A DNA stretch of 64,000 nucleotides from an uncultured Geobacter sp. (GCA_903902855.1 CAIUWK010000063.1:1-64000); one strand, 5' to 3'; positions 8,711 to 17,814 are shown, counted from the first letter of the stretch. Translations and numbers: made by a program. The notes: generated by a model from the letters alone, not told the origin.

Positions 8711-9310
8711 TCAAATGTTCTCGCGTTGACTCTCCCACAACCCCCTGAGTCGGGCAGAAAGCTCCTCAATACTCCCCCGGTTGTCGATGACCAGGTCCCC
8801 TCGGGCCGCCTTTTCCGCCAACGGCATCTGGGCCGCCATCCGTTGCCGCGCCTCCTGAGAACTCAGGCCGTCCCGGGCCGTGACTCGTTGCAGTTGAGTC
8901 GCCTCATCCAGGTCGATCACCCAGATTTCGGAGCAGAGGGAGTCGGCCCCGGCCTCCATGAGGAGCGGCGCCATGTAGAAGACGATCCGGGCGCCGGACT
9001 CTTCCAGCTCCTGCAGCCTCCGTTGCGCCAGGCTCCGAACCTCCGGATGGATGATCCCTTCCAGAGTCCTGCGAGCCTGGGGCTCCCCAAAGACCAGCTT
9101 ACCCAGCGCACCGCGGTCCAGGGTCCCATCCTTTTGGAGCAGTCGGTTGCCGAAGGCGGCGACGATGGCGGCCAGCGCCCCGGTTCCGGGCAAAACCGCG
9201 TCCCGGGCCAGGAGATCCGCATCGATGACCGGCGCCCCCAGCTCTGCCAGGAGTCGTGCCGCGGTACTCTTACCCGAGGCGATTCCTCCGGTGAGGCCGA
9301 TGACCCTCAT
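8711..9310 (-). CDS. coaE: Dephospho-CoA kinase
   Basis: 199 aa. Catalyses the last step of coenzyme A synthesis, phosphorylation of dephospho-CoA. MRVIGLTGGIASGKST contains the P-loop; VIDADLLARD is the substrate-binding segment; VFYMAPLLMEAG and VIDLDEATQLQRV complete the family pattern. I choose ATG 9310 over 9319 because it overlaps the upstream stop (ATGA) with GGAGGG nine bases upstream, whereas at 9319 that GGAGGG would touch the start codon. Convergent with thiL, four bases between stops. Confidence 0.95.
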   Translation of the reverse strand: MRVIGLTGGIASGKSTAARLLAELGAPVIDADLLARDAVLPGTGALAAIVAAFGNRLLQKDGTLDRGALGKLVFGEPQARRTLEGIIHPEVRSLAQRRLQELEESGARIVFYMAPLLMEAGADSLCSEIWVIDLDEATQLQRVTARDGLSSQEARQRMAAQMPLAEKAARGDLVIDNRGSIEELSARLRGLWESQRENI

Positions 9311-9894
9311 CCGGAACATCCCTCCAGGCGTCGGAGTTGCAGTTCGATCTGCCGCCCCACAAACGTGACGCAGGGCTCCCCCGGGGCGGAGGTGGCGGCG
9401 CTCTGGAAGAGGGGGCGAATCCGGCGGCAGAGTTCCATTAATTCGGGGAAGAGAGGGTGGCAGCCGTACTGGTGGCTATGACAGGAGATGGCAATCCCTG
9501 TGGAGAGAAAATGAACCCCATGGCCGGCAAAGAAGGTTCGTCTTCGGGGGGTAAAAACGTGATGGTAGGAACCGCCATCGATCATGAAATCCCCGGCAGC
9601 CAGCTGCTCCCCCAATTCCTGAAAGGTTGCGTCCAGCTGCGGCCCCCCCTGTGCCAGGATCAGGATGGCCCGGGGGGGGGAGAGTTGCCCGATGAATTCT
9701 TCGATGGTCGTGCAGGGGAGCACGGGGAGCCCCCGACTCTGGGTCCGGAGTTCCGCCACGAGGTGGGGATCACGGTCATAGCCGGCCACGGAAAAACCTT
9801 GGCGGGCAACGGCAAGAGTCAGGTTGCGGCTGAGGAGGCCGAGGCCGAGGATGCCCAGGGTGCAGCTTGTGGAGGAGCAACTGGTTGTTGTCAT
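9307..9894 (-). CDS. Truncated, catalytically degenerate 6-phosphogluconate-dehydrogenase-like protein
   Basis: About 195 aa from ATG 9894; the longer track start at 10017 adds unconserved residues, and no strong ribosome binding site marks either. The Rossmann start LGILGLGLLSRNL, GYDRDP, IDGGS and the late GEPCVTFVG align in order with the N-terminal NADP domain of 6-phosphogluconate dehydrogenase (VIGLAVMGRNL, IDGGN, GEPCxxWVG). The substrate motif SGGEEGA is replaced by AISCHSH, and the whole helical C-terminal catalytic domain is missing. It probably cannot oxidise 6-phosphogluconate. It ends in an ATGA overlap with coaE, so it remains translated as part of that unit. Either a decaying gene or a reused nucleotide-binding domain. 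Confidence 0.65.
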   Translation of the reverse strand: MTTTSCSSTSCTLGILGLGLLSRNLTLAVARQGFSVAGYDRDPHLVAELRTQSRGLPVLPCTTIEEFIGQLSPPRAILILAQGGPQLDATFQELGEQLAAGDFMIDGGSYHHVFTPRRRTFFAGHGVHFLSTGIAISCHSHQYGCHPLFPELMELCRRIRPLFQSAATSAPGEPCVTFVGRQIELQLRRLEGCSG

Positions 9895-10074
9895 AATGCG
9901 GTAACTCGCAAGGTGCCGGCAAGGTATATGGGAGAGAGTGGGGTGCCGTCTCTCTTCTCTTTGTAAATTGCCTCGAAATGTAACAGAGGAGGCGTCAGAG
10001 AGCAAGATGGTTTGCATTCATGAGACTTGACAGAGGCTGTTGTCGGCTGTTATGGTTCCCCGGTGGAGCGATCG

Positions 10075-10929
10075 ATGAGAAAAGGGGGAGTCATGACAGG
10101 TATCGGAACGAGCATGGTTGCCGCAACATGCCTGGCGGCGGTTCTTCTGCTTTGTACGGCCACGCTTCGGGCCGGACAATCCGTTTCCCCTGAGGAAAAG
10201 AGTGCCGGAGCCGGTTATGAGGTTCTGAAGAGAGGGGTGGTGGAGCGCTTCGGTTCCGCCAAGCCCCGGGAATGGGGCGAAACGGTTACAGGGGTTAAAA
10301 CAAGGCTGAACAGCAGGGAAAAGGTCATCGCCCTTACCCTGGACGCCTGCGGCAGTCGCAGCGGGATGGGGTTCGATGCCGAACTCCTGGCATTTCTTGA
10401 ACGGGAGAAGATTCCTGCCACCCTCTTTATCAACGCCCGCTGGATAGGGCCGAATCAGGAGAGCTTCAGCCGCCTGGCGGCCAATCCTCTCTTCGAAATC
10501 GCCAACCACGGCCTGGGACACAAGCCGGCATCGGTAACGGGAAAATCCGTGTACGGCATCTCCGGGACAAAGGATCCGGCGGAACTGGTGGATGAAGTCG
10601 AGCTGAATGCCAGGAAGATCGAGGCGTTGACCGGGCGCCGTCCCCGCTTTTACCGCTCCGGCACCGCCTACTACGATGAGGTGGCGGTGCAGGTGGCTCA
10701 GGCGCTGGGTCATCAGGTGGCCGGCTTTTCAATCCTGGGAGACGCGGGGGCTACCTATACGCGGGAAGAGGTGAAAAAGGCGCTCCTGACCTCGACTCCC
10801 GGTTCCATTATCATCGCTCACATGAATCATCCCCAGGGGGGGACTGCCCCCGGCATCATGGATGCCGTCCCGGAACTGAGAAAACTGGGGTTCAGGTTTG
10901 TCCGGCTCTCGGATCTGCCGCTGAAGTAG
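10075..10929 (+). CDS. Secreted polysaccharide deacetylase (NodB-homology)
   Basis: 284 aa from ATG 10075, chosen because GGAG lies six bases upstream; 10027 and 10093 are alternatives. A signal peptide (hydrophobic AATCLAAVLLLCTATLRA) predicts export. The NodB domain shows VIALTLDACGS (catalytic Asp; the usual TFDDG is changed to TLDACG), IANHGLGHKP (metal-binding His pair), FYRSGTAYYDE and a final IIIAHMNHP. The family removes acetyl groups from peptidoglycan or polysaccharide. The TLDACG variant occurs in a deacetylase subfamily, so activity is likely kept. Confidence 0.85.
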   Translation: MRKGGVMTGIGTSMVAATCLAAVLLLCTATLRAGQSVSPEEKSAGAGYEVLKRGVVERFGSAKPREWGETVTGVKTRLNSREKVIALTLDACGSRSGMGFDAELLAFLEREKIPATLFINARWIGPNQESFSRLAANPLFEIANHGLGHKPASVTGKSVYGISGTKDPAELVDEVELNARKIEALTGRRPRFYRSGTAYYDEVAVQVAQALGHQVAGFSILGDAGATYTREEVKKALLTSTPGSIIIAHMNHPQGGTAPGIMDAVPELRKLGFRFVRLSDLPLK

Positions 10930-10935
10930 AAGCGT

Positions 10936-10956
10936 TCACGCAGAGACTCAGAGAAA
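10936..10956 (+). repeat. Half-copy of the CACAGAG-type interspersed repeat
   Basis: TTCACGCAGAGACTCAGAGA resembles one arm of the repeat at 34769-34893 (units ending in CAGAG spaced about 9 bases). No inverted partner is seen in the 10930-11059 gap, which otherwise holds nothing I can name. Confidence 0.4.
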
Positions 10957-11059
10957 GCCGACACTGCTTCAGCCGGACCCCAACGGATAGATAGGCGCTC
11001 CATTCCACAGCCATGTTCGGCTCCTCTACATGGGTTCATTCGCGTTCGGGTGAGAGACC

Positions 11060-13087
11060 CTACCTCAACGCCAGCTCCCGCTCTTCCAGCCGCTTGATCC
11101 GGTCCCGCAGTTCCGCGGCCTTCTCGAAATCCAGCTCCTTGGCCGCAGCCAGCATCTCTTTCCGGAACTTCTTCACCAGCTTGGGAATATCCTTCAGCGA
11201 ACCGTACTCCTCACCCGGTTCGGCGGCAAGGGGGACGGTGTAGTAGTCCTTCTCGGAGATGGACTCCAGGATGCTCCGTAAACCTTTGACCACGGTCTGG
11301 GGGGTGATGTCGTGCCGGATGTTATACTCCCCCTGAATCTTCCGACGGCGCTGGGTCTCATCCAGGCAGGCCTGCATGGAACGGGTGATCTTGTCGGCGT
11401 ACATGATCACATGCCCGGCCACGTTCCGGGCGGCCCGGCCGCAGGTCTGGATGAGAGAGCGGGTGGAGCGGAGAAACCCCTCCTTGTCGGCGTCCAGAAT
11501 CGCCACCAGGGAGACCTCGGGGAGATCCAGCCCCTCCCGGAGGAGATTGATCCCCACGAGGACGTCGAATTCCCCCAGCCGGAGCGCCCGGAGGATCTGC
11601 ATCCGCTGGATGGTGTCGATGTCCGAATGGAGGTACTTTACCCGCACCCCCAACTCCCGGTAGTAGGTGGTCAGCTCTTCGGCCATCCGCTTGGTGAGGG
11701 TGGTGACCAGAACCCGTTCCCCCCTGGCCACGGTCTCTCGCACCTCATGGAGGAGGTCGTCCACCTGGCCGGCGCCACTTCCCCCCTCCTGAGTCGGGAT
11801 GGGAGTCACCGGGCGGACCTCTATGACCGGGTCCATGAGTCCTGTGGGGCGGATCACCTGCTCCACCACCACCCCGCCGGCATGTTGCAGCTCGTACTCC
11901 GCCGGGGTGGCGGAGATGTAGACCACCTGGTTGATCTTCGCTTCGAACTCGGGGAAGGTGAGGGGGCGGTTATCCAGGGCCGAGGGGAGCCGGAAACCGT
12001 AGTTGACCAGGGTCTCCTTGCGGGAGCGGTCTCCTCGGTACATCCCCCCCACCTGGGAGACGGTGATGTGGGACTCGTCCACGAAGAGGATGAAATCCTT
12101 GGGAAAGTAGTCGATAAGAGTAAAAGCCGGTTCCCCGGCCTGGCGGCCGTCGAAGTGGCGGGAGTAGTTCTCGATCCCTTGGCAGAACCCCACCTCCTCC
12201 AGCATCTCGATGTCGAAGTAGGTCCGCTGCTCGATCCGCTGGGCCTCCAGGAGCATGTTCTGTTCCCGGAACCACCGGATACGCTCCTCCAGTTCCAGCC
12301 GGATCAGCTCCACTGCCAGCTCCAGGCTCTCCTTGGTGGCCACATAATGGGATGCGGGGTAGATGGAGAGTTTGGTGAGGCGGTGGAGGATCTGCCCCCG
12401 CAGCGGGTCGATCTCGGCGATGGCCTCCACCGTGTCGCCGAAGAACTCGATGCGGTAGGCCCGCTCGTCGTCATGGGCCGGAAAAACCTCCACCACGTCC
12501 CCCCGCACCCGGAAGGTCCCCCGGTGGAAGTCCAGGTCGTTGCGCTCGTACTGGATCTCGATGAGTTTCTTCAGCAGGGTGTCCCGTCCGTACTCGTCCC
12601 CCTGGTGGAAGAAGATATGCATGGACTGGTACGCCTCGGGGGAGCCGATGCCGTAGATGCAGGAGACCGAGGCGACGATGATCACGTCCCGTCGGGTGAG
12701 GAGACTCCGGGTGGCGGCGTGGCGGAGCTTGTCGATCTCGTCGTTGATGGCCGAGTCCTTCTCGATGAAGGTGTCGGTGGTGGGGAGATACGCCTCGGGC
12801 TGGTAATAGTCGTAGTAGGAGACGAAATACTCCACGGCGTTGTCGGGAAAAAGCTCCTTGAATTCCCCGTAGAGTTGGGCCGCCAGGGTCTTGTTGGGGG
12901 CGAGGACCAGGGCCGGCCGGTTCAGGGAGGCGATGACGTTGGCCACCGTAAAGGTCTTCCCCGAGCCGGTGACCCCCAGGAGGACCTGGTCCCGGTCGCC
13001 ACGGTTTAGCCCCTCCACCAGTTCGGTGATGGCCTGGGGCTGGTCCCCCTGGGGGGAGTAGGGTGAGGTAAGGATGAAGCGATCCAT
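11060..13087 (-). CDS. uvrB: Excinuclease ABC subunit B
   Basis: 675 aa from ATG 13087 ([17 protein letters not shown], the conserved N-terminus); the track start adds 23 unconserved residues. UvrB receives damaged DNA from UvrA, verifies the lesion and recruits UvrC in nucleotide excision repair. Helicase motifs: [14 protein letters not shown] (Walker A), the beta-hairpin region [23 protein letters not shown] (DESH box), [22 protein letters not shown] and [13 protein letters not shown]. The C-terminal UVR motif ([25 protein letters not shown]) that binds UvrC is intact. Confidence 0.98.
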   Translation of the reverse strand: MDRFILTSPYSPQGDQPQAITELVEGLNRGDRDQVLLGVTGSGKTFTVANVIASLNRPALVLAPNKTLAAQLYGEFKELFPDNAVEYFVSYYDYYQPEAYLPTTDTFIEKDSAINDEIDKLRHAATRSLLTRRDVIIVASVSCIYGIGSPEAYQSMHIFFHQGDEYGRDTLLKKLIEIQYERNDLDFHRGTFRVRGDVVEVFPAHDDERAYRIEFFGDTVEAIAEIDPLRGQILHRLTKLSIYPASHYVATKESLELAVELIRLELEERIRWFREQNMLLEAQRIEQRTYFDIEMLEEVGFCQGIENYSRHFDGRQAGEPAFTLIDYFPKDFILFVDESHITVSQVGGMYRGDRSRKETLVNYGFRLPSALDNRPLTFPEFEAKINQVVYISATPAEYELQHAGGVVVEQVIRPTGLMDPVIEVRPVTPIPTQEGGSGAGQVDDLLHEVRETVARGERVLVTTLTKRMAEELTTYYRELGVRVKYLHSDIDTIQRMQILRALRLGEFDVLVGINLLREGLDLPEVSLVAILDADKEGFLRSTRSLIQTCGRAARNVAGHVIMYADKITRSMQACLDETQRRRKIQGEYNIRHDITPQTVVKGLRSILESISEKDYYTVPLAAEPGEEYGSLKDIPKLVKKFRKEMLAAAKELDFEKAAELRDRIKRLEERELALR

Positions 13088-13176
13088 GGCCGCTATCTTA
13101 TCATGAACCGCCCGGGGAGTGGCGGGGAAAGTGGGGAAGAGGATAGTCATCTTCAAGATGAGACAGGTATATTCTC

Positions 13177-13204
13177 TTTACAGCCGCTTCTGTCTGACTT
13201 ATAG
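13177..13204 (+). promoter_or_regulatory. Candidate promoter/operator of the toxin-antitoxin pair
   Basis: TTTACA, 16 bases, TTATAG could be a promoter ending about 9 bases before the antitoxin ATG, which would leave almost no leader. An inverted pair AGACAG/CTGTCT (13161-13196) straddles the -35 and could be the autoregulatory operator. No Shine-Dalgarno precedes the ATG. Confidence 0.3.
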
Positions 13205-13212
13205 CCTATGGC

Positions 13213-13485
13213 ATGAAATCTGCCACGATTACTTTCCATAATTTTCATATGCCGCTTCCAGAACTGGTTTACCAGCGGCTCAAATCAGCGGCGAAAAAAC
13301 AGCGGAAACCGGCGACACAACTGGCGAAACAGGCGCTTGAACAGTGGCTTGATGAACAGGAGCAGCTGGTCCTGCATGAAGAGATCGCCTCATACGCCGC
13401 CGCCATGGCCGGAACCGCTGATGATCTGGACGAATTTCTCGAAGCCGCTTCGGTGGAGCATCTGGCTGAAGCGGAAACGACATGA
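13213..13485 (+). CDS. Ribbon-helix-helix-like antitoxin of a PemK/MazF module
   Basis: 90 aa. The N-terminal segment ITFHNFHMPLPELVYQRLKSAAKK followed by PATQLAKQALEQWL looks like a short strand plus two helices, the DNA-binding RHH arrangement of CopG-type antitoxins. The C-terminal half is acidic (DDLDEFLEAASVEH), as expected of a toxin-neutralising tail. Its stop overlaps the toxin start (ATGA). The role rests mainly on this overlap and on the recognisable toxin. Confidence 0.75.
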   Translation: MKSATITFHNFHMPLPELVYQRLKSAAKKQRKPATQLAKQALEQWLDEQEQLVLHEEIASYAAAMAGTADDLDEFLEAASVEHLAEAETT

Positions 13486-13835
13486 TGAAGCGGGGTGATG
13501 TCTACTGGGCCAATCTTGCCCCCCGATCCGGCTCCGAACAGACGGGAAGGTGTCCGGTCATTATTCTTTCCCATGATGCGTTCAATCAGATCGTCGGTTG
13601 GAAATCCATTATTGTGGTGCCGGTTTCGACCTCGCAACAGCAGGCCAGACGAGGGCCGACCGTGGTTTCTCTTGCCGCCGGGACCGCCGGTCTAGCCAGC
13701 GACTGCAACGCCATCTGCCATCAGATAACCACCCTTGATCGCGGCAAATTGACGGACCGCATGGGGCAGCTCCCCGTTGAAATGCTGGCCGCCGTGGAAA
13801 AGGCCCTGCTTGCGGCCATGGATATACGTCGATAG
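13482..13835 (+). CDS. mazF: PemK/MazF-family mRNA interferase toxin
   Basis: 117 aa, normal for the family. KRGDVYWANLAPRSGSEQ and RCPVIILSHDAFN are the conserved N-terminal strands, with the catalytic Arg near the S-E/G-R-x-P segment; VVPVSTS, SDCNAICHQITTLDRGKL and the terminal VEKALLAAMDI complete the fold. The family cleaves mRNA at short sequence sites and inhibits translation. Translated from the ATGA overlap with the antitoxin. No mobile-element genes flank it, but a repeat-rich gap follows. Confidence 0.9.
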   Translation: MMKRGDVYWANLAPRSGSEQTGRCPVIILSHDAFNQIVGWKSIIVVPVSTSQQQARRGPTVVSLAAGTAGLASDCNAICHQITTLDRGKLTDRMGQLPVEMLAAVEKALLAAMDIRR

Positions 13836-13910
13836 CAGTATCCGGAGCTTAACCGTCAATCCACCAACAGATTCCCTTTTTTCCCGTCCCACAACCACCC
13901 CTCTCCCCGA

Positions 13911-13972
13911 CCCTCTCCCACTGAGGGGAGAGGGAGCGAAACCAGACCTTTCCTGCTGAGGGGAGAGGGAGC
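13911..13972. repeat. GGGGAGAGGG hairpin with 17-bp direct repeat
   Basis: CCCTCTCCC (13911-13919) pairs with GGGAGAGGG just downstream, and CTGAGGGGAGAGGGAGC is repeated exactly 35 bases later. This GA-rich hairpin type recurs in many genomes as an intergenic repeat. It follows the toxin gene but has no U-tract. Confidence 0.55.
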
Positions 13973-14082
13973 AGAAGGTATTTGCAATGTGTATATGGTA
14001 TATGTATATGGGGTCAGGCGTCCAAGTTGATAAGTTGAGAGCATGGGGGGGTGAGGTTCTACCTGAACCTTACCACCCCTGA

Positions 14083-14103
14083 CCCCTCCTAAAATAGGAG
14101 GGG
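14083..14103. repeat. CCCCTCCTA / TAGGAGGGG palindrome
   Basis: Nine-base perfect arms around AAA. It lacks a T-tail, so it is better called a short interspersed palindrome than a terminator. Confidence 0.5.
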
Positions 14104-14602
14104 GGGAGTAAAGACGCGGGTCAGATTTGACATTCAGACATTCTGCATCGCACCAGCTCTTTCCACATGACTACAAAGACCCGAAGAAGCCGCCAACGTC
14201 TTTTGGAGACGGTCAGGGGTTCATGCGTTGCGAGACCTTGCCAAATCGGCAAGATCTTACTGGAGCTGTTCCCATTAAGGCAAAAAAGACCATTTTACCC
14301 AACTTCGGCGCGCCGAAGATTCGTCTAAACGAGCGGAATATAACTGTACACGATTTAAAATCTGAAATATGCGCAGCATGAGTTTACCGCTAAACGGGAA
14401 TCCGCTGCTGCCGGATCATCAGTTCAGCGACTTTATCTACTGGTACATCGAATCGCAAAGCTTGACCAATGAGACCTTGAGCGACGCCTTCTGCTCAGTA
14501 CTCAATTTGCTACTGTCCAGTTTATTGGGTATTTTCTGTTGTCACCGGAGCGCCTGCCGTGGTAACTAATCCGGTTCACTATCTTATCCCCCGGAGCTGC
14601 CC

Positions 14603-16225
14603 ATGATCCATCTTTCCAATATCACCCGCCAGCACGGCAGTCAGGTGCTCTTTCGCGACGCCAGTTTTCAGATCCTCCCCGGCACCCGTACCGGCCTGGT
14701 GGGGCCCAACGGCGCCGGCAAGACCACCCTCTTCCGGATCATCACCGGTGAAGAGGAGGTGGATGCTGGTGATATCACCCGGGCCCGACGCATCACCATC
14801 GGCTACTTCTCCCAGGATGTGGGGGATATGTCCGGCCGGTCGGCCCTGGACGAGGTCATGGCGGGATCGGGTGATACGGTGCGGCTGGGGCAGGAGCTGA
14901 AGGCGATGGAGGCTGCCATGGGTGAGCCCCATTCCGACGATACCATGGCCGATCTCCTGGAGCGATACGGGTCGGTCATGGAGGAGTTTGAGCACAAGGG
15001 GGGGTATGACCTGGATTCCCGGGCCCAGAGCGTGCTCACCGGTCTGGGGATCGGACCTGACCGGTTCAACCATCCGGTGGAGTCGTTCAGCGGCGGCTGG
15101 AAGATGCGTATCGCCCTGGCCAAGATCCTGACCCTGAAGCCCGACGTGCTCCTGTTGGACGAACCCACCAACCACCTGGACGTGGAGTCCATCATCTGGC
15201 TGGAGGAGTGGCTTGCAAGCACCTTCGACGGTGCGCTCCTCATGACCAGTCACGACCGTGATTTCATGAACCGGGTGGTGACCAGGATCACCGAGGTGGC
15301 CAACCGGACTATTACCACCTATGGGGGCAATTACGATTTCTACGAAAAGGAACGGGATATCCGCCGGGACCAGCTCCTGGCCAGTCACCGGCGGCAGCAG
15401 GAGATGCTCTCCAAGGAGGAGGAGTTCATCGCCAAGTTTGCGGCTCGGGCCTCCCATGCGGCCCAGGTCCAGTCACGGGTGAAGAAGCTGGAAAAGATCG
15501 ACCGGATCGAGATCCCCCCCGAGGAGCGGGCCATCCGCTTCGAGTTCAACGACCCCCCCCGCAGCGGCGACGACGTGGTTGCCCTGGCAGGGCTGGCCAA
15601 GAGCTGGACCCGCCCTGACGGCGTGGAGCACCCGGTCTTCAGCGGGGTCTCGGGGATGATCCGCCGCGGGAACAAGATCGCGGTGGTGGGGGTCAACGGC
15701 GCCGGAAAGTCGACCTTTCTCAAGGTAGTTGCCGGTCAGACCGAACCCACTAGCGGTACGGCGACCATCGGTGCCAACGTGGAGCTTGGCTACTTCAGCC
15801 AGCATGCCATGGAGATCCTGGACCCCCGGAAGAGCGTCTTCGAGACGGTTCAGGATGCCATCCCCCTGGCAGGGATCGGCGCCATCCGGAACCTCCTGGG
15901 GGCCTTTCTCTTCTCCGGGGATATGGTGGAAAAGCGGATCGAGAACCTCTCCGGCGGCGAAAAGAGCCGCGTGGTGCTGGCCACGCTCCTGGCCCGGCCG
16001 GTGAACTTCCTCGTGCTGGACGAGCCGACCAACCATCTGGACATCCGGTCACGGGAGATTCTCCTGGACGCCCTCAGGAATTTTGCCGGCACCGTGCTGC
16101 TGGTCAGCCATGACCGTCATTTCCTCCGGCTTTTGGTGGACCGGGTCTTCGAGATCGATCACGGGGAGATGCGGGTCTATGAAGGGAGTTACGACTACTA
16201 CTTGGGAAAAGTTCACGGGGCATAG
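14603..16225 (+). CDS. ABC-F family ATPase (duplicated ATP-binding cassette)
   Basis: 540 aa, two nucleotide-binding domains and no membrane segment, the hallmark of ABC-F proteins that act on the ribosome rather than in transport. NBD1: GPNGAGKTTLFR, SGGWKMRIALAK, LLLDEPTNHLDVES. The linker between them (about residues 240-320) is charged and helical, as in the ABC-F inter-domain arm. NBD2: GVNGAGKSTFLK, LSGGEKSRVVLA, LVLDEPTNHLDI. The size and arm resemble the YbiT/Uup-type housekeeping group; it lacks the long C-terminal extension of Uup. The start follows a weak GGAG (CCGGAGCTGCCCATG). A hairpin covers the stop codon region. Confidence 0.9.
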   Translation: MIHLSNITRQHGSQVLFRDASFQILPGTRTGLVGPNGAGKTTLFRIITGEEEVDAGDITRARRITIGYFSQDVGDMSGRSALDEVMAGSGDTVRLGQELKAMEAAMGEPHSDDTMADLLERYGSVMEEFEHKGGYDLDSRAQSVLTGLGIGPDRFNHPVESFSGGWKMRIALAKILTLKPDVLLLDEPTNHLDVESIIWLEEWLASTFDGALLMTSHDRDFMNRVVTRITEVANRTITTYGGNYDFYEKERDIRRDQLLASHRRQQEMLSKEEEFIAKFAARASHAAQVQSRVKKLEKIDRIEIPPEERAIRFEFNDPPRSGDDVVALAGLAKSWTRPDGVEHPVFSGVSGMIRRGNKIAVVGVNGAGKSTFLKVVAGQTEPTSGTATIGANVELGYFSQHAMEILDPRKSVFETVQDAIPLAGIGAIRNLLGAFLFSGDMVEKRIENLSGGEKSRVVLATLLARPVNFLVLDEPTNHLDIRSREILLDALRNFAGTVLLVSHDRHFLRLLVDRVFEIDHGEMRVYEGSYDYYLGKVHGA

Positions 16226-16255
16226 GTAGAGACGCAAACTCTTGCGTCTCTACCT
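16224..16255. terminator. Perfect 14-bp hairpin at the ABC-F stop codon
   Basis: AGGTAGAGACGCAA pairs perfectly with TTGCGTCTCTACCT around ACTC, beginning within the TAG stop region. There is no U-tract, so it may be an interspersed repeat doing transcript-end duty between this gene and the convergent isomerase. Confidence 0.5.
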
Positions 16256-16286
16256 GATCTGATCGGGATAAGGCGCCTGCAACGTA

Positions 16287-16745
16287 TCAGTTGATAGCCG
16301 TGAGGGTGACGTCGTTAAAGCTCAGCGTATACCCCGCAAGGGGATGATTGCCGTCCAGTTTGACGTGGGTGTCGCTGACCTCCAGTACCTGCATCACGCA
16401 GTCGTTCCCTTCTTCGTCGGCGACCTTGGCCCGTTTCCCCACCTGAATCTGTTCCCCTTCCGGAAAAGACTGGCGGGGGACCGTCACGACCAGCTCTTCT
16501 TTCCAGATACCGTAGGCATCCCCGGGCGGTATGGCAAACGTTTTTGTCTCGCCCACCCGCATCCCCTCCAGGGGAGATTCGAAGGCCGGGAGTACCTGAC
16601 CGGCGCCCATGGTGAAGACAAAAGGATTTTCCGGGGTAGCCCTGTCGAAGATCCTGCCGTCGGGGAGGGTGCCGGTATACTCCACGGTCACCGTGTCGCC
16701 GGTAACTGCCGTACGGGAATGGTCTGCACTGTTCATCTCTGACAT
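16287..16745 (-). CDS. SlyD-like FKBP-type peptidyl-prolyl isomerase
   Basis: 152 aa from ATG 16745, preceded by GAGGAG at six bases. The FKBP half-motifs VTVEYTGTLPDGRIFD and NPFVFTMGAGQVLPAFESPLEGM are clear, followed by the inserted flap of SlyD-type enzymes (IPPGDAYGIWKEELVVTVPR) and closing HPLAGYTLSFNDVTL. The family accelerates proline isomerisation and acts as a chaperone. There is no His-rich metal-binding tail as in E. coli SlyD and no signal peptide, so it is cytoplasmic. Confidence 0.9.
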   Translation of the reverse strand: MSEMNSADHSRTAVTGDTVTVEYTGTLPDGRIFDRATPENPFVFTMGAGQVLPAFESPLEGMRVGETKTFAIPPGDAYGIWKEELVVTVPRQSFPEGEQIQVGKRAKVADEEGNDCVMQVLEVSDTHVKLDGNHPLAGYTLSFNDVTLTAIN

Positions 16746-16890
16746 CTCTCGCTCCTCTTTACTGGTCATAAGTGTGGAAAGCCGCTTCATAAACAGAGAA
16801 ACTATACTGAGTCAGGAGCTAAAAAACAAGGGGGTGAATGGCTACTCGGGTGTTTCGGGGAGTCGGTGACCTGAATACCATTTCAGCGTT

Positions 16891-17814
16891 TCATGCCTGA
16901 TCCCGGTTTTTCGGGGGAGGAGAGGCGGCAAGGGCCTCGGTGAGAATCTGCACCAGGTGCGGCAGGTCCGGTTTGGTGATGATCCCGTCGGCGCCGATGG
17001 TTTGCCATTTCCGGTTGTTCACCTCACTGGCTAATGAACTGAAGATGAAGACCGGCACACTTTTGAGCCGGGGCTCTTTTTTGATCAGCGAGGTGAGGTG
17101 CAGTCCATCCATCCGGGGCATCTCCACGTCGGTGATGATGATGTCAAAATCAAAATCCCCCTCAAGCCTGCGTTGCAGAAGTTCCCAGGCGTCTTCACCG
17201 TTGTGGGCCTCCTCCACCAGGAAACCGGCACTGCGTAGCAGCGCCGAGATGGAAGAGCGGATAAAACTGGAATCGTCCACCAAGAGGATCTTTCGACCCG
17301 CAATCAGGGAGGAGGGGAGAGAGGTGAGTCGCACCGGTTTCATGGCCGCACTTCCGGAAAACTCCGCCAGAATCCGTTCAAAATCCAGAAGGAGGATGAT
17401 CCGGGTCTCCATCTTCACCAGGGCGATGACGTAGAGGTCCGCCACTATCTGGGGCGGGGTTTCGATCTGGGCCCATGACATGCGGTGGATGCGAGAGGCC
17501 GAATTGACCATGACCCCCACAGTGATCCGATTGAATTCCAGGATGATGATCCGTTCCGGCGCCTTGTCCGGTTTCCTGCCGAGAACTTTTGCCAGATCGA
17601 TGACCGGAATGACCTTGCCGCGTAGAGATATGGTGCCGGCAATCGTCCGGGAAGAGAGAGCGGTACAGGACAATGGCTGCATCCGGATGATCTCCATGAC
17701 CTTGGCCACGTTGACGCCGAAGTAGCCGGGGGTTGCCCCATCATCGACACAGAACTCAAGGGCTTCCAGTTCATTAGTGTCGCTTTCCAGCAAGATGCTG
17801 AGACTCGATTTCAT
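16891..17814 (-). CDS. cheV: CheV: CheW-like adaptor fused to response-regulator receiver
   Basis: 307 aa. Residues 15-160 are a CheW domain (CVDDGATPGYFGVNVAKVMEI, TISLRGKVIPVIDLAKVLG, ILEFNRITVGVMV). Residues 175-300 are a receiver domain: ILLVDDSSFIRSSI, ITDVEMPRMDG with the phospho-accepting Asp, VFIFSS and TKPD with the conserved Lys. CheV couples chemoreceptors to the CheA kinase, with phosphorylation thought to adjust signalling. No receptor or other che genes lie in the window, so its partner cluster must be elsewhere. Confidence 0.92.
   Translation of the reverse strand: MKSSLSILLESDTNELEALEFCVDDGATPGYFGVNVAKVMEIIRMQPLSCTALSSRTIAGTISLRGKVIPVIDLAKVLGRKPDKAPERIIILEFNRITVGVMVNSASRIHRMSWAQIETPPQIVADLYVIALVKMETRIILLLDFERILAEFSGSAAMKPVRLTSLPSSLIAGRKILLVDDSSFIRSSISALLRSAGFLVEEAHNGEDAWELLQRRLEGDFDFDIIITDVEMPRMDGLHLTSLIKKEPRLKSVPVFIFSSLASEVNNRKWQTIGADGIITKPDLPHLVQILTEALAASPPPKNRDQA

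Larger units (their letters stand above)
13836..14602. other. 767-base repeat-rich intergenic region, possible remnant sequence
   Basis: Contains CCCTCTCCC/GGGAGAGGG hairpins with a 17-base direct repeat (CTGAGGGGAGAGGGAGC at 13921 and 13956), the palindrome CCCCTCCTA-AAA-TAGGAGGGG at 14083-14103, and two short ORFs (14127-14381 and 14369-14569) that match nothing I recognise. The segment from 14110 is less GC-rich than its surroundings. It may be debris of a mobile element, but no transposase motif or terminal repeats are visible. Confidence 0.5.

Noticed and set aside
11312-13009. 565-aa plus-strand ORF
   Set aside because: Antisense shadow of uvrB, rich in low-information residues and without domain motifs.
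14127-14381. 84-aa ORF in the repeat-rich gap
   Set aside because: No ribosome binding site, no recognisable motif and mixed composition; described only within the intergenic entry.
16224-16255. Classical intrinsic terminator
   Set aside because: The stem is perfect but no T-tract follows in either direction, so it is listed with modest confidence as a hairpin that may act at transcript ends.
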